From positions 558,001 through 622,000 of the forward strand of contig NC_133291.1 of the NCBI RefSeq assembly GCF_005239225.2: a stretch of 64,000 nucleotides of DNA, in the 5' to 3' direction. Made by a program: the position numbers and the translations under genes. Source of the stretch: Populus alba. Its lineage: Eukaryota; Streptophyta; Magnoliopsida; Malpighiales; Salicaceae. Under the pieces are notes generated by a model, which did not search any database, was not told the DNA's origin, and saw only the letters and a program-made list of their open reading frames with translations. Within the stretch, counting starts at the first letter, position 1, and each line of letters starts with the position of its first letter. This document shows positions 1-12,735 of the stretch, one piece after another.

Positions 1-117
1 ATTACAAGGACTAACATATAACTAACCCTCAAAGTTACGTTGTACTATATCTTAACGAACTTGACTCTTTTTCTTTTTTTTTTTTAAGATAAAAAAAGAC
101 AGAACATCCAAACTCAG

Positions 118-2086
118 ATGGCACAACATCTACGACAATGTCGACCAGCACCACCGGCTTCTTCCAACCGGCCTCCGTGACCAGCAGTGGCTGTCCAGTC
201 CTCCACCAAACCGAAGTAGAGTGCCACCTCCTTTCCGCCGTAGACCTTGAAACCGAACCCGCCACAAAAACCACCTCCATCAATTCTCTTGATTCCCGCC
301 ATTAAAATCAGGCCTCCTAACGGTCACCACACACCGCCTCCTCTGGTTTCCTTCCAATGCCAACACAGACAGTTCAAGTCCAATAACAATCTCTTTGAAT
401 TCTGTAACACATATATTTTCATCAATGAAGTCGATCAAGTCAATGTTTCACTCACCCCGGATCCGGTTTCAAATTTCAATGCATTCGAGGAGTGTTGTGG
501 TGACTTTAGTGATAAGAGGGAAGGGGGGTATTGATGATTTTTTTGACAAAGTTTTGGGATTGTTGGAGAGGAAGGGCTTGGGAGATAGGTAATGATAGTG
601 GTGGTGGGTCGGGTTCCGGGTCTGTTCGGGTTCGGTTGGTTGGTTATACTCCAGTGATGGGTCATTGAGGCTGGTGGGTGTGGCTGGTATATTGAGGAAA
701 GAGCAGGAGATGTGGCAGAGTACTGGCAAGGGTATGCAAGAGGCTTTTCAAGACTTGAATGCTCTTTTGGTAATTGTTTTTTTATCAGAAAGTTTATTGC
801 TCGTAGATGGTGTTTAGTTTTAACTGTTGTTATTGAGTTGTCTGATAATGGATTAGTATTTTATAATTGCATATGAACAATGTGTTCATGTATGAGCTTG
901 TAGGAGATAATTAGTTGTAATTATTGGGTTATCTAGGAAACATTAATGGATTAGTGGTTGAAAATAACTCGATGCTGAGGATATGGTCTTGCATTTGTTA
1001 GATTATGCAAGAAACGAGAACAATAATTTTGGTTTTGACTTGTATCTAATGTGTTAAGCCAAATTGTTATTGCTCAATCACTTTCTTTTTGGTCATTCTG
1101 AAAAAGATAATAGCTTGCGGGAGATGTTTAGTTTCATTTTATCGCTACTTGACAATAGAGTAATGTATTAGTATTTGAAGTAACTTGACGTGAACTATTA
1201 CGCACATGGACTGTTGCATTGCATAGACTACGTGAGAAGCAAATTATCTGAATGTTTGGATCTGTAACGAGACTGCAGTAGTTAGGTTTTGACATGGGCT
1301 GGTGTGCATTGCTTAGATTACGTGAGAAGTGAGTTATCTGAATGTTTGGCTTTGAAACGAGACTGCAATAGCTAGGTTTTGGCTTGTGTACAAGTGTTGA
1401 GTTAAATTGTTATTGTTTTATCACTATGGATTAGGCTGCTGCTGCTTTATGTTCTGTGGTTTTTAAATCTACAGAGCAAGGTTAAAGAGATGGTCATGCT
1501 AGCAGAGAAGATGAGGCAGAAGCTTTTGTCTGGCTCGAGCTCTCAAAGTAGTTCTGGAAATGATGAGGAAATGGGCTCCAAAGAAGACAAGCAAGAGTGG
1601 CTGTAGAGTGTTGGTATCATATCCCCAGTAACAGAAGAGTCTGCTGGTGCCATGTATCATCAACAACTGTCTCGTCAGGTCTATTTCGTTTGCCACCTGT
1701 CTGTATGCGTTTCTCATGGCTTAATTGTTTGATAAGAGAAATTTAGGTGGATCTTCTTAATATTACTTGCTTTTGTTGGCTGAGTTATGCTTCTTAAATA
1801 TATATTGTTTTACTCGATTTTCTTCCCTTAAAGAAGAGAATCTCAAATTTTCTTTTTCGTTACTTGGTTAGCAGATTTTGTCAGAATCCCCTTAGAGAAA
1901 GCTGGAGGAATGATCAATCTTATAGATATCTATTGCCTCCTCAGTCGTGCTCCGGGCACGGGTTTGTATGATCTCTTGCTGTTGCTGTTGATAATGGGCC
2001 CTTATTCTTTCTGTGCTGTTCTACATAGAATTGATCTCGCCTGAGGATTTGTTGCAAGCATGTTCTCTTTGGGGGAAGTTTGATGT
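118..2086 (+). pseudogene. VPS36: VPS36 (ESCRT-II subunit) pseudogene, truncated
   Basis: Conceptual pieces match plant VPS36 in order. An N-terminal GLUE-domain part lies at about 138-769, with recognisable strings such as SVTHIF and [16 protein letters not shown] coiled region and start of the winged-helix part lie at 1475-1678 ([27 protein letters not shown]). Further exons lie at about 1869-1961 ([14 protein letters not shown]) and 2029-2086 ([12 protein letters not shown]). Reading requires frame changes near 300, 551 and 635, and codon 1604-1606 is an in-frame TAG inside an otherwise conserved exon. The acceptor before the third piece appears to read GG instead of AG. The C-terminal exons are absent downstream. 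Introns are retained, so this is a duplicated gene copy, not a retrocopy. Family knowledge: VPS36 binds ubiquitin and membrane lipid as part of ESCRT-II in endosomal sorting. This copy cannot make the full protein. Confidence 0.88.
1033..1424 (+). repeat. Diverged tandem duplication inside pseudogene intron
   Basis: Segments starting at 1216 and 1316 are diverged copies about 100 bp apart; both contain the run ACGTGAGAAG and then GAATGTTTGG. A further pair (1033-1085 and about 1373-1424) shares GGTTTTG.CTTG and AAATTGTTATTG, about 340 bp apart. All lie in the intron between the first two recognisable VPS36 pieces. Confidence 0.7.
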
Positions 2087-3939
2087 GTATGTATGATTCT
2101 ATCCTCAATTACTCGGGCATTAAGTTGTCTGTTTTGAGATCCAAATATGGGGAGTAATCAATTTCTGTAGAATTCAAATAAACTTACTTGTGACGCGAGA
2201 AGAATTTGCTTTCTTAACTCTGAATCAATTACTAGAATTACTAGAACCAAAAAGAGATATTTTTTAAATTAGTATTTTGGCTTGTCTCACAATCTGCCCC
2301 ATGAAATGTGTTCCTAGTTAGAAGAGAGTTTGGCATGGAGATAGAAAGGGGGGAAAAAACTATCCCTACAACAAATTCATTTCCTTGTTTGAGATCTGTG
2401 AATCGGTGTTCGCAATAGAAAATTATTGAAAGGGGTGAAACAACGCATATTACAGTACTGAATTGTGTGAAGATTGAGCAATTGGATGATACACAGCAAT
2501 GCCCTATGGCCAAGGCATCAATGCTAACTCGCTTTGAGGGAGGGAGGGAGAAGCTTTAATTGAAGTGCTTAGAAAAGAAAGAAAGGTAAACAAAAGAGAG
2601 AAAAATTGCACAAAAAATTAATTACAATTTTCCTTTCTCTAATTGTGCATGAACACAAAAGAATACTTTTATTATATTATTCCCACATATTTCTGCCTAC
2701 CTTCTTTTATTGTAGTGGGAAGCCCACATGGAATACTTACTCCTCACCTCCTCCATAGCTTTCCCCTCTCCACCAACCAACACCAGACAGCTCACCACCA
2801 CCATACTTGGCACACAAAAAGGAAAAAAAAAATTAAAAAAGAAAAAGAGAAGAATATCTTGTGCTGTTCAAAGGGCCTCAAAAACTAAGGACAATGACCC
2901 TTTTCTTCCTATGCAATCATGGAACTTGAGTAACACAAAAACAATAAGAACATCATCACACCATGATCCCATTTCACCTTTGGTTGTCGGCTTCCCATGT
3001 GAAAAACTAGAACCTATTTGTAGAGAAGAAAATTCAGATACAAGGACTTTACATGATCTCAGCAGCTCACCTGCATTCAAGTCATATCATGCTATCATTA
3101 GCATAAACAATTTACAGTAAAACTTCAATTTTTAGGCTGTGATTTCCTTTTCCGTTGTGGTGGAAAGATGCATTTACTTTACTTGAAAGCAAATTGTTGC
3201 CCTTTTCAGGTTCAGTAAAACAAACTAGTCACACATTGACATGGAATTAGCTCAAACATCAAGAAGGTTCAAAGGGAATTGTGTGTGTGTGTGTGTAAAA
3301 GAAGAAGACTTTCTTACATTTTTTTAGTTTCACAGTGATAAATTACCATTTGTTTTGGTTAATGTGCCGGGATAAAAGGTAAAAAAACACATCTGGTTGG
3401 AAAAATAAAGATAAATATGTAAATTAAATCTTTAAGGGGCAATTTGAAGTGAATTTTTATGAAGGATATGAAAACAAGTTCCTTTTATCTTTACTATCTT
3501 TTTTTCTTTTTTTTTTTAATCTTAACCAGATGACGCTATCTTGTAGACATCAAGTTCTATACTTTCACCATGTATTCTTTTCTAACATCGTGCCTTTTTG
3601 TCAATGTGTGAGCTCTTGAAGGATGTAAGCAATGCACTGGATACTGCTGGGAGGTTGACCTCAACAATCACATGCTGCACAGCTTGGAATGAGTCTAGGT
3701 CATGGAGAAATGATATAAAACAATGTCGATTACATGGAATAGACCTAAACGAGCGGTTCCTATGTGATTTTCACTGGTTGTTAGGTTGCTGTGATTTGTC
3801 AACGCAGATTAAGAAACCCTAACGAAGAACAACGACATCAAACCTTTTATTTTATAGATGGATTAGGAGTAGAATCAACCTAAGAATTTCACCTTTATCC
3901 TTCTTTGAAGTATTCCTTTTCATACAAGCAAGTCTTTAT
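2087..3939. other. Intergenic, no gene recognised
   Basis: Mostly low-complexity AT-rich DNA with a short TG microsatellite at about 3280-3296. Short open frames occur on both strands (for example 2728-3120 plus), but I recognise no family, and none shows a consistent intron or domain pattern. The part nearest 3939 is probably the 3' untranslated region of the minus-strand fasciclin gene. An AAACCCTAA telo-box-like string occurs near 3812-3820 without an evident gene start. Confidence 0.6.
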
Positions 3940-6900
3940 TTACTGGCATGTGGTGAAATGTGAATCTTGCCCAAACGTCCCGAGCATCCTGCAAGCCACT
4001 TCAAGCAACTTCCCTGCCAAATATTATAAACATTAATGTGTTAAACACCCTTTAATTATACATATCAACTGAAAGCTACATGCTAACTTCGACAGGTTCG
4101 TGAAACCAACCACTCGACAACAACATAAAACCTAAAATAATTGCCCTAATCAACCAACCAGCATGCATTTGTATTGATACTTAATTTTGTCATGCATACT
4201 AAACAATGCCATTAAACACTCCAGAGGGGCAATTGCATGGAGGGCATATCCTCCGTGTAGCTGTCCAAGCCTGCCATGGGAGAGATCTGTGCAGTTCTTT
4301 CTCACAGCTAGAAAAGCAACGGTAGAAACAGGAACAGAGAGGTCTGATTTCTTATATATAATACAAGAAGTCAAAGAAACGTGTGGATACCAACTCTATG
4401 CCTTGAAATAAATAATGGAGTTTCCAGTTTGCGTAGCGTTTGACAGGATACCCCAACTGTATGCTAAAGATGGGTCCCAAAACCACTGACTGTATACTTT
4501 ATACTCAAATAACTTGTAATAAAAACAAAATAAATCATGCCCTATAATTGTTTTCAAACCAAATGAATTTATTGTGTGCTAAGATCATAGACATAAATGA
4601 GCAAGAACACCCTGTCTTTTGTTGGCCTTTATAATTAAGAAGGGTGCAAGTCGGCATTACAAACAAAACACTATAATTCTTGTTATGGTAGGAGTTAGTG
4701 TGAGTGTGTATTTTTTCATCCAAGTCTTTTTATAAATTATAAGCGTGCAAGTCTTTATTTTTATTTAAAAATAAATTAAAATGAAAAAGTCATTTGTTAA
4801 AAAAAAAAAAGATCAGTTTTAAAATAAAATAAAACTCAAATACATCAGGTTTTAAGCCGGATTTTATAACAATAGATGAAATATAACAAAAAATAAATAA
4901 TTTTATTTTATTTTCTCATGTTATATACCATTCTTGCTATAATCTATATAATTGGCATAGATGTTGACTTCACAACATCTTCATAAATAAATGATAATGT
5001 CATAATAAACATGATTGGTAGTTGCAAGGCATTGTCCTAAGAGATCATGAATCAAATTAAGAGAGGAGATGGCTGGCTCATGTAATGTTAAAAAGGAATA
5101 TTTTCAGAAAAATCCCAAATTTTTTAGTCCACTAGCTTCTGATAATTGTGATTAACAAAAGAAAGGGCAGGATAATTAAGCTAAAAGCACCACAGATTTC
5201 ATATCTTCTGCAATGTACTAATGTCTCACAGACACAACCCTAAATAAACTAAAGAGTAAAGACCCACCACAAGGTGGGGGGAAAGGAGGAAAAGACAAAT
5301 ATGCCATTCTGGCGAGCTCTGACCACCGACACTCACAATCCCCCATGCCAATACCTAACCCAAAAGCCAAAACCCACCCTTTTTCTGCCAAAGCCACCAC
5401 CGGAACTTTTTTACTAAAACCGAAATATCGGTCATCATTAAAATTAACTCCCAAAGAAGTCCACAAAATAGGAACCTCAAGACTGTAACAATGCAAGGTC
5501 AGCAAATTCAATAACATGGTCACAAAAAAGAAAGAGACAAAAGAAAACCCTTTACCCTCCCCGCGAAATTAACCATCGAAGTATCTGTACCGAAACAGAA
5601 ATATCGGCCCATATCGAAATTAACCCTGGAAGGTGGACAGTAACTAAAAAAAGAAAAACTAGCAGAGCAAGCAAATTCAATACAACACACCTGTAGTTAA
5701 AAAAAAAAAGCCCTCTACAGCTCCGGCCAAATAAACAACCAAAACATCTAAACCAAAACCGAAATAACGCCGAGACGAGATTTAAAAATAAAACACTAAG
5801 CAAGCGAAATTCAAGGGAACATACCTCTCCTTTGCGGCTTAGCAGCAACCTTAACACTCTTCATTTCCGTCTTGGTATCCGATTTCTCCTTCTCCTCTAA
5901 TGGAAACAGAACCCCATCAATCCCCTGAACAGAGATCCTTCCATCTGTGTAAATATCAGGATCAAACAAATAAGCAGAATTCTCAGCATGTCCAAATTTC
6001 ACAGACCCGTCAGCTTCTTGTGCCAAAACTTTGTGTGGCAATCTTAATGTATCATAAGAAATCTTCCCAAATCTTCTAACAGCATTGTACATGCTTTCTT
6101 CAGTTTGATACTCGGGTATCACATGGTAATAGATTATCTGCTCCGGTGCTCCTGGCTCACTCAATTGGTCTGTTGTGAGCTTAGCCATTGCTTCATCATT
6201 TGGGGCTAAAACTGTTAGCACATAACCTTCAGATACTAATCTTCCCATTTCTGTTGCTAATGATGTTAAATTAACAAGAATATCAGCCATTTCATTGTAT
6301 CCTCCATACAAAAGAAGGGTTTCAATGAAATCTTTAACTTGTCTTTCTCCATTGAAATGGTGATGAGGTCCACCTGGACCAGGAGCTGGAGCCGGGGCAA
6401 GGGATGGGCCGGGTGCCATTGCATCGTAGATTGGTAGAACCGGGGCTGAACCGGGTTTTGCTGGTGGTGCTGGTTTCTTCAACCTGTGTGTTCTTGGATC
6501 AACCTCTGGTGCTCCTTCTGGTTTCACAGCTGAAATTGATTGCAAACTCCTGCGATTGTTGAAATCTTGTTGAACAGATCGTGGGATTAGCAACCTTTCA
6601 ATCCCATGAATTACGCCATCTGGCCTCTCCACCGCATTCACTTGAATGATTTTCGCCGAGTCTATTAACTTCTCGCCGGATTGACTGCCGAGCTTGATTC
6701 TATCGCGGCACAGGGTGCTGTGGTGGTGAAGAGAAGAGTTATGGCTGAGATTGATTCTGTTGGGGACAATGTGATAAAGTAGGAGAGTCTGGAGAGACTT
6801 GAGATTGCCGGGTTCAAGCAAGAACCGCTTGAACTCGGGATCAAGATCACGTTCGAGAGCTTCATTTCTAGGAGCAAAGATGGTGATGTTGTGTTTACCA

Positions 6901-7142
6901 ACAGCATCTTCAAGGGTTTGTAAAAGAAGTGCCTTTTCAACAAGTTCAGCCAGCTCTGTATAATGTGAGTCAAGAAGAGCTACAAGAACTGAGTTTGAGT
7001 TGATTTGGCCTGAATAAGACCCATTGCTATGGTTCTCTTGCAATGTAGAGGGGGAAGAAGAGAACCCCTGATTAAAATTTGAGAGAAGAAGAATAGAAGC
7101 GAAGAAAATGTGGATGCAAGGAGGTGAAGGCGCCATGGCCAT
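3940..7142 (-). CDS. FLA17: Fasciclin-like arabinogalactan protein, FLA16/17/18 type
   Basis: Two coding exons on the minus strand: 7142-5825 and 4013-3940, giving 463 residues. The protein has a signal peptide (about residues 1-30), then QINSNSVLVALLDSHYTELA opening the first FAS1 domain. A Pro/Ala-rich arabinogalactan-type linker follows (PAPAPGPGG, about residue 255), then a second FAS1 domain (YGGYNEMADILVN, LTVLAPNDEAMAKL, YYHVIPEY). Exon 1 ends at a GT donor (5824-5823) in phase 1. The small second exon continues with KLLEVACRMLG and ends FTTCQ before TAA at 3940, matching the conserved end of the FLA16/17/18 group. I chose the ATG at 7142 because it begins the signal peptide; an in-frame upstream Met exists. 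Family role: secreted adhesive glycoproteins of the cell surface and secondary wall. No GPI-anchor signal is evident, as usual for this subgroup. The exact paralogue number is uncertain. Confidence 0.93.
4224..4303 (+). other. Imperfect stem-loop in FLA intron (plus-strand sense)
   Basis: Bases 4224-4241 can pair with 4286-4303 over 18 positions with one mismatch, if G-U pairs are allowed. The G-U pairs fall on the plus strand, so the fold is favoured in a transcript antisense to the FLA gene. I do not recognise either arm as a known microRNA. It may be chance. Confidence 0.25.
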
Positions 7143-7320
7143 TGAAGAAGGAAGAGATTGATGGAGGGTTAAATTGGCTTCTTGAGGAGGTGATGATAGA
7201 TATATAAAAATAGAAGAGGCGAGGGGTAGGGTTGGTTTTGCTTGCTTCAAAGGCCAGTCTTTTCTTTCTTTCCCTTCTCAGTACTTTGTTTTTCTTGGGC
7301 TCCCTGTCTCTGGTGTTGTG

Positions 7321-7336
7321 TTTTATACTTTTATAC
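7321..7336 (-). promoter_or_regulatory. Candidate TATA boxes of the FLA gene
   Basis: On the minus strand two adjacent GTATAAAA-like strings lie about 180 bases upstream of the chosen ATG (7142). A second AT-rich candidate (about 7200-7212) is much closer to the ATG and would leave a very short leader. Confidence 0.45.
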
Positions 7337-7339
7337 ATT

Positions 7340-9249
7340 CGTTGAAGGTACATAAAAGGATGGGAGAAGACAGTGACACAGTGTCTTGTTGGGTAGTTTA
7401 CTGTTTTTCTGGCGGTTAAATCAAAGCTTCTTTCACAGTGTTTTTCCTTCTGCGGTAAAGATTATATATATATATTTTTAATGAAAAAATAATTTTAAAA
7501 GCAATGATTATTAAATCCACGAATATTTTTTTTATATAATTTTATATTTATTAATGTGTTTGGTAGTTTGATAGAATATATATTTTAAAAGTTTTTTTAA
7601 TTAATAATCTAGTAAAATAATATTTTTTAATATAAATACATTAAAATAATTCAAAACACTTAAAAAAATCTTGATTTAATGTATTTTCAAGCAAATTAAA
7701 ATTTTAAAAGCAAGCTATAAAAACAAACAATCTTTATTAAAATCTGAGACTGAGCACGTGTCATGATACTGTAAACATCATTTTGAAAGTAGAGGATTGA
7801 TATTAGTAAATAAAAATACAGGGAGGAAACGGTATAAAAATAAAAATACAAGGACTAAATAAAGGCTTCCAACCATTCTGTGGTTGGGTGAAAAAAGCGT
7901 CGGTTGCTGGTTAAGGAGAGGGAAGGGAAACACGTGGGGGACAATTCTTTCTTTATTTTTTTAGTTGCCGGCATCCCAAAGGTCTTCCCTAGCAAGCAAG
8001 ATTGGACTTTGGGAGGGTTTTTTTTTTTTTATTTTTTTTTTTTTATTATTATTATCTATCACGCGTGTCAAAAATGCTAGACAGTCCTCAAACTTTGTTC
8101 AGGATGTTGGTCCACAAACTAGCCTGATGCTCTCGTGGGCTATATAGTTTTATTTATAAACAAATTTGCGATGGGCCATTGCTGGTACCACAATGCTTGC
8201 CCTACACAAAAAGTCTTTTTCTTTTTTCTTGATTTTATAATTTTTTTTATTAACGTGATCTTAATTAATTTATGACTAATTTTATAGGTTCTAAAGTTAA
8301 TAATCATGTAAATTCTTAATAATAATTATATTAGCAATCACAGAGCTCGAGTTTTAAATTACAAAGAAATGAAATTTTTTAGTCCCGAGTTCTTATCATT
8401 TAATTATTTATTAGATGACTTTGAAATTTTTTTAATAATATTGGAGATGTTAATTTTACTACTTTTATATTGATAATAATTGCATGACACTCATGAACAA
8501 AGGGGGTAAATATTTTTTTCTAGCATATAATTACAAAAAAATCTTTTTTTTACCTTGCATTTTAAAAAGGCTAAATTTAATTATTTTTAAAATTATTTAA
8601 ATACTTTTACATCTTAAAGTAGTGTTAAATTATTGTTATATAACAAAAAAAAAGATGAAAAATATTAGAGATAGAAAATACATATCTCCTTGTAATTTAT
8701 ATTTTAAAAATACATCAAAATTACTAACAAAATATATTTATTTTATATTTTCATCTTTTTTCTTCAACCAAACATATATTTATCTCTTATGTATTTCATC
8801 TCCTTGTTATAAAATACCAACAAAACACAACCTTGGTTCATAACACACACCGTAAAATACAATTCATTTTAATATTTATAAAAATATTTAATTTTTTCTT
8901 CAGCAAGATCACCGTTGTCAAGTTTTACGGGTATAAAACCCAGCGATAAATTGATGGGTAATATTTTTAAAACTCTCTCTCTCAAATTAGATTTGATGAC
9001 TATAAAAAATCATGCATTAATTCTCAAAATAACACATCCAAGATTACCCAAGAATATATCCACATCAATATCTTGACTCAAAGCCCAATAGTCCAAAATC
9101 ATGGGCCATTTGATCCAATAACAAAACCATACTAGGCCCATTCCGACAGCATCCGACGTTACAACATAAGAAGGGAAAAACCTCAGAGCATCTCCTGTGT
9201 CCTCAACGATCGCTGTAACGATTTTTAACCTTTTCGCTCCAAAAAGAAG
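7340..9249. other. Intergenic AT-rich spacer between FLA and SufC genes
   Basis: The spacer between divergently transcribed FLA (minus) and SufC (plus) genes is strongly AT-rich. It contains one copy of a dispersed AT-rich repeat (about 7560-7720) and a poly-T tract near 8018-8045. It must hold both promoters, but apart from the FLA TATA candidates I see no element I can assign. Short frames here (for example 8622-8843) look like AT-rich noise. Confidence 0.6.
7560..7720. repeat. Dispersed AT-rich repeat, copy 1
   Basis: Resembles segments near 13236, 29600, 35580, 44990 and 51850: runs of TTTTTTAAAAAT type, then a motif like ACATTAAAATAAT. From recall this looks like a non-coding repeat family common in Salicaceae genomes. 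Boundaries are approximate. Confidence 0.45.
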
Positions 9250-11163
9250 ATGGCCTTACGCTTCACTCTCTCCTCCCCTTCTCCCTCTCTACAGCCACCA
9301 CTCATCCATTCTCCTCCTCCGCTTAAACTTTCAACTCTGCCCCTTAATTCAAACTTATTCACATATTCTGCCACTCGCTCTCTCCGTCTCCGCTCCACCC
9401 GCCGTCTTCCTGCAGTCACTGCCTCTGTCCCTGCCGTAGAAACCACAGGGACTACTGGAACCGATTCAGGGAAGAAAAGGCCGTTGCTGGAAGTCAAGGA
9501 TTTGACCGCTGTGATTACTGAGTCGAAACAGGAGATTCTCAAAGGCGTCAACGTTGTTGTTTACGAAGGAGAGGTTGGTTGATAAGTTAAAGTTGTTCAA
9601 AGATTAATAAGTGTTGATTTATTTTATAAATAAATAAAACTCTGCTTGATTAATTATGTGGGTGTTTTTTTATTTGCGAATAGGTTCATGCTATTATGGG
9701 AAAAAATGGGTCTGGTAAGAGCACATTTTCAAAGGTTAGAACTTTATGTTAGTTTAATTATGGTTAAGAGGATTATGGGTTTAATTATGGCTTTATGATT
9801 GGAAGATTTAATGGTTTTCTGTTAATTTTTGTAAGGTTCTTGCTGGGCATCCGGATTATGAGGTAACTGGAGGGAGTGTAGTGTTTAAAGGTGAGAACTT
9901 GCTTGACATGGAGCCAGAAGAAAGGTCACTTGCTGGGCTTTTTATGAGTTTTCAGTCACCAGTTGAGATTCCTGGTGTTAACAATATTGATTTTCTTAAT
10001 ATGGCTTACAATGCGCGAAGACGGAAACTCGGTCTGCCTGAACTTGGACCTATCGAGGTATGAGTATGAGATTTTGCGTTTGTCCAGTTGAATGATTGTA
10101 TCTATATTTTTCTACAATGATATTTTGTTTTTTTATTGCAGTTCTATGCGTATTTGTTTCCAAAACTTGAGCTTGTGAACATGAAGAGTGATTTTCTTAA
10201 TAGAAACGTGAATGAAGGGTTCAGTGGCGGTGAAAGAAAGCGGAACGAGATTTTACAACTGGCGGTAAGTTTTTACTTGCTGTAATGTTTTTGGAGTTTT
10301 TGTGAGAAACAAACTGGAATCTGTTCTTGTGTTGTTTGGAAATCAATTTGGGCTTTGTGTATTCTAGGTTTTGGGTGCAGAATTGGCTATATTAGATGAA
10401 ATTGATTCTGGGTTGGATATCGATGCCCTTCAAGACGTAGCAAAAGCAGTGAATGGGATGTTGACCCCAAACAATGCTGTTTTGATGATTACTCATTATC
10501 TACGGCTTCTGGAATTCATCAAGCCCACGTGCATTCATATCATGGTGAGTCAATTGGAGCATCCTATTTGCTGTTGGTAACGGTGTGCTTGATGTGATAA
10601 AAAGATCTATATTACGAAGTAGTGCATTGATCCCAATGAATCTTTTAGTTGGATGTTTGTAATACTGGTCAGTCTTCATTGGAAATCAATTTATAGTTGC
10701 ATTTCATGAAATAATACTATTATACAATGTATATAAACACCCAGGGGAGCTACAAAAAGTTATGTGCTTCTTCTTACACCTCGCTCCTTGGCTGCTTCCT
10801 GTGGCGGGGAATCTGATATTCTCTGGAAGATTAAAAAAAGTAAAAAACTTCATAGCTGTACTTGGGGGGGTTTTCATTTGAAATAATTGTGAGAAATATC
10901 CTTATTTTGCAATATTGCTCAACTACTTGATTTCTATTCCTGTGGTTGTGATGCTCTTTAATTTGTCAAAAACTGTTCGCGTTACTATACTGTGAGATAG
11001 AGAAACTAATGTGGCTGTGATGAATGTTTTTATGTTGTCCTGGCTCCTGAATTTGTTTGTTTCTTTGTTCTTTCAGGAGAATGGCAGAATTGTAAAAACC
11101 GGTGATATTTCCATAGCAAAGACACTTGAGAAGGAAGGTTACAAAGCAATCTCTGCCTCTTAA
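9250..11163 (+). CDS. ABCI6: Chloroplast SufC-type ATPase (ABC transporter I family member 6)
   Basis: Six exons: 9250-9573, 9684-9734, 9836-10057, 10142-10264, 10368-10544, 11077-11163; 327 residues. Residues 1 to about 75 are Ser/Pro/Arg-rich and Asp/Glu-poor, as in a chloroplast transit peptide. The mature part is a complete soluble ABC ATPase: Walker [10 protein letters not shown] (exon 2), Q-loop [12 protein letters not shown], signature [10 protein letters not shown], Walker [11 protein letters not shown] and H-loop MITHY. It has no membrane segments. Known of the family: SufC works with SufB and SufD to assemble Fe-S clusters in plastids (NAP7 in Arabidopsis). All introns are GT-AG, and phases join without a gap. 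The start is the first ATG of the exon, and it opens the transit-peptide-like region. The last intron (532 bases) is the longest. Confidence 0.97.
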
Positions 11164-12735
11164 CTGCTGGCCAATGGGTACTTGCTCTCGCACTTGAATA
11201 TCTGCTTTTTATTCACTGGGTTAACCACAAGTTGTCATGTGGGGAGAAACGGAGACTAGAACATTTTTTCATTGGGATAAGCATGACCAATCACGTGAGG
11301 AGAAATGGAGTAGAATGTTCTATATTTTTCAGGTGTCAAACTATGCAAAACTTGGTGTCCTTTTACCTGGTACACATGGATTTAATGGATTTTATTAGGA
11401 AGAATATTAGGACCACTTTTGTTGCTGGGACATAAGAAAACTGCAAGATTTGCATCCATGCTCTTTATAAGCGCAGGGATCTCCTTTGTTTAGAATTAGT
11501 AGGTGGCCAGCGCACACGTCTATCTCTTAATTCTCTTTCATTTCAATTCTTTCTTCAGACGCTGATTTCAACTTGAAAGCAGCTTCTGCGTTCTTGCGCT
11601 CTGAGTCTGAATAATAATATTTCCTTGTCATATTTTGTATGGCCGCACAGTAGCATTGGCGTGAAGAGAAAATACTGGATTGCTAGATTAAATGTTGATT
11701 ACTGTTGAAAGATGCCTCAGGTATGCCCGCTTAAACATGCTGACTTAGATTCTGACTGGCTTCTTGATGAAACAAAAGGGAGTGAGAACAGATAAAATAG
11801 AAGATGATGAGTATCAAAGGCCTCTAAGGGGTTGGAAGATCCCTTAGAGGTCATGGTTTAGGTTTTTTCCAGGAAAAAGGAGGGGGGGGGGGGTTTGAAA
11901 CGACATGCTGAATAATTTCATCGTTTCTTTTCATTTAGAATAGGTTGGTCAGAAGCAACAAACAGTCCTTGCTTGATGAAAGAAGAAAAAAGAAAGCACA
12001 TCTCATCATATGATTCAGTATTAGTTAATGTTTTATTGGCTACTCATTCTTGCAGGTCCATTTTTGACAAGAAGGATTATGATGTAATTCCTCTCGAAGA
12101 ATGGCATTGTTTGTACAAAAATTTGCAGACCCTGTCATCAAATGATAAGTTTTTGGGTTCTTTGAAATTCATAATCTTTCATCTTAATTTGAACCATGTC
12201 TAGCATTCCACTTGGCCACCTTCCTCTCTGGAGCACTGCTTTTGTTTTTGGTTCTCTGTAATTCACATGAATAAAAAATCTTTTGTCAATGTGTTTTATG
12301 ATCAAATTCTAAAGAAGTATTTGAACTCTTGATCCCAGGCAGATAAAAGAAGTTAAGTTCGCCAAATAGTTATACAACCCAAACCCAATTCAAGATAAGA
12401 CATGGATCACAAGTCAACTCGGTTGAATCGGTTAATGGTCGGGTTTTACCCCAAGTAGATCATGTTATGGGTTCAACTGAATTTTTTCCTCTCCTGTTAA
12501 CCCTTCATTCAAATAATCCATCATTAGCACCCTTCATTCAATTAATCCGCCATAAACCTCCTCATTCAAGGTTTTTCAATTGATTTACATGAAACCTTTC
12601 TTCGTTCTGGAATACGTGACTGGTTATCCGACATTCAACGTCAATGCATCCATGGAGGAAAAACAAAGGGATTTGGGAAAGTACAGGGAATATACATGTC
12701 AATAAAAGCCTGGTGGATTTTGCAAATAGTCTGAA

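Noticed and set aside
2728..3120. 130-residue open frame, with a minus-strand frame over the same bases
   Set aside because: Low-complexity Lys run, no homologue recognised, and both strands equally open.
4224..4303. Possible miR399 or miR408 precursor
   Set aside because: I compared the arms with the mature sequences I know; similarity is partial and wrong in the key positions. Kept only as an unnamed stem-loop.
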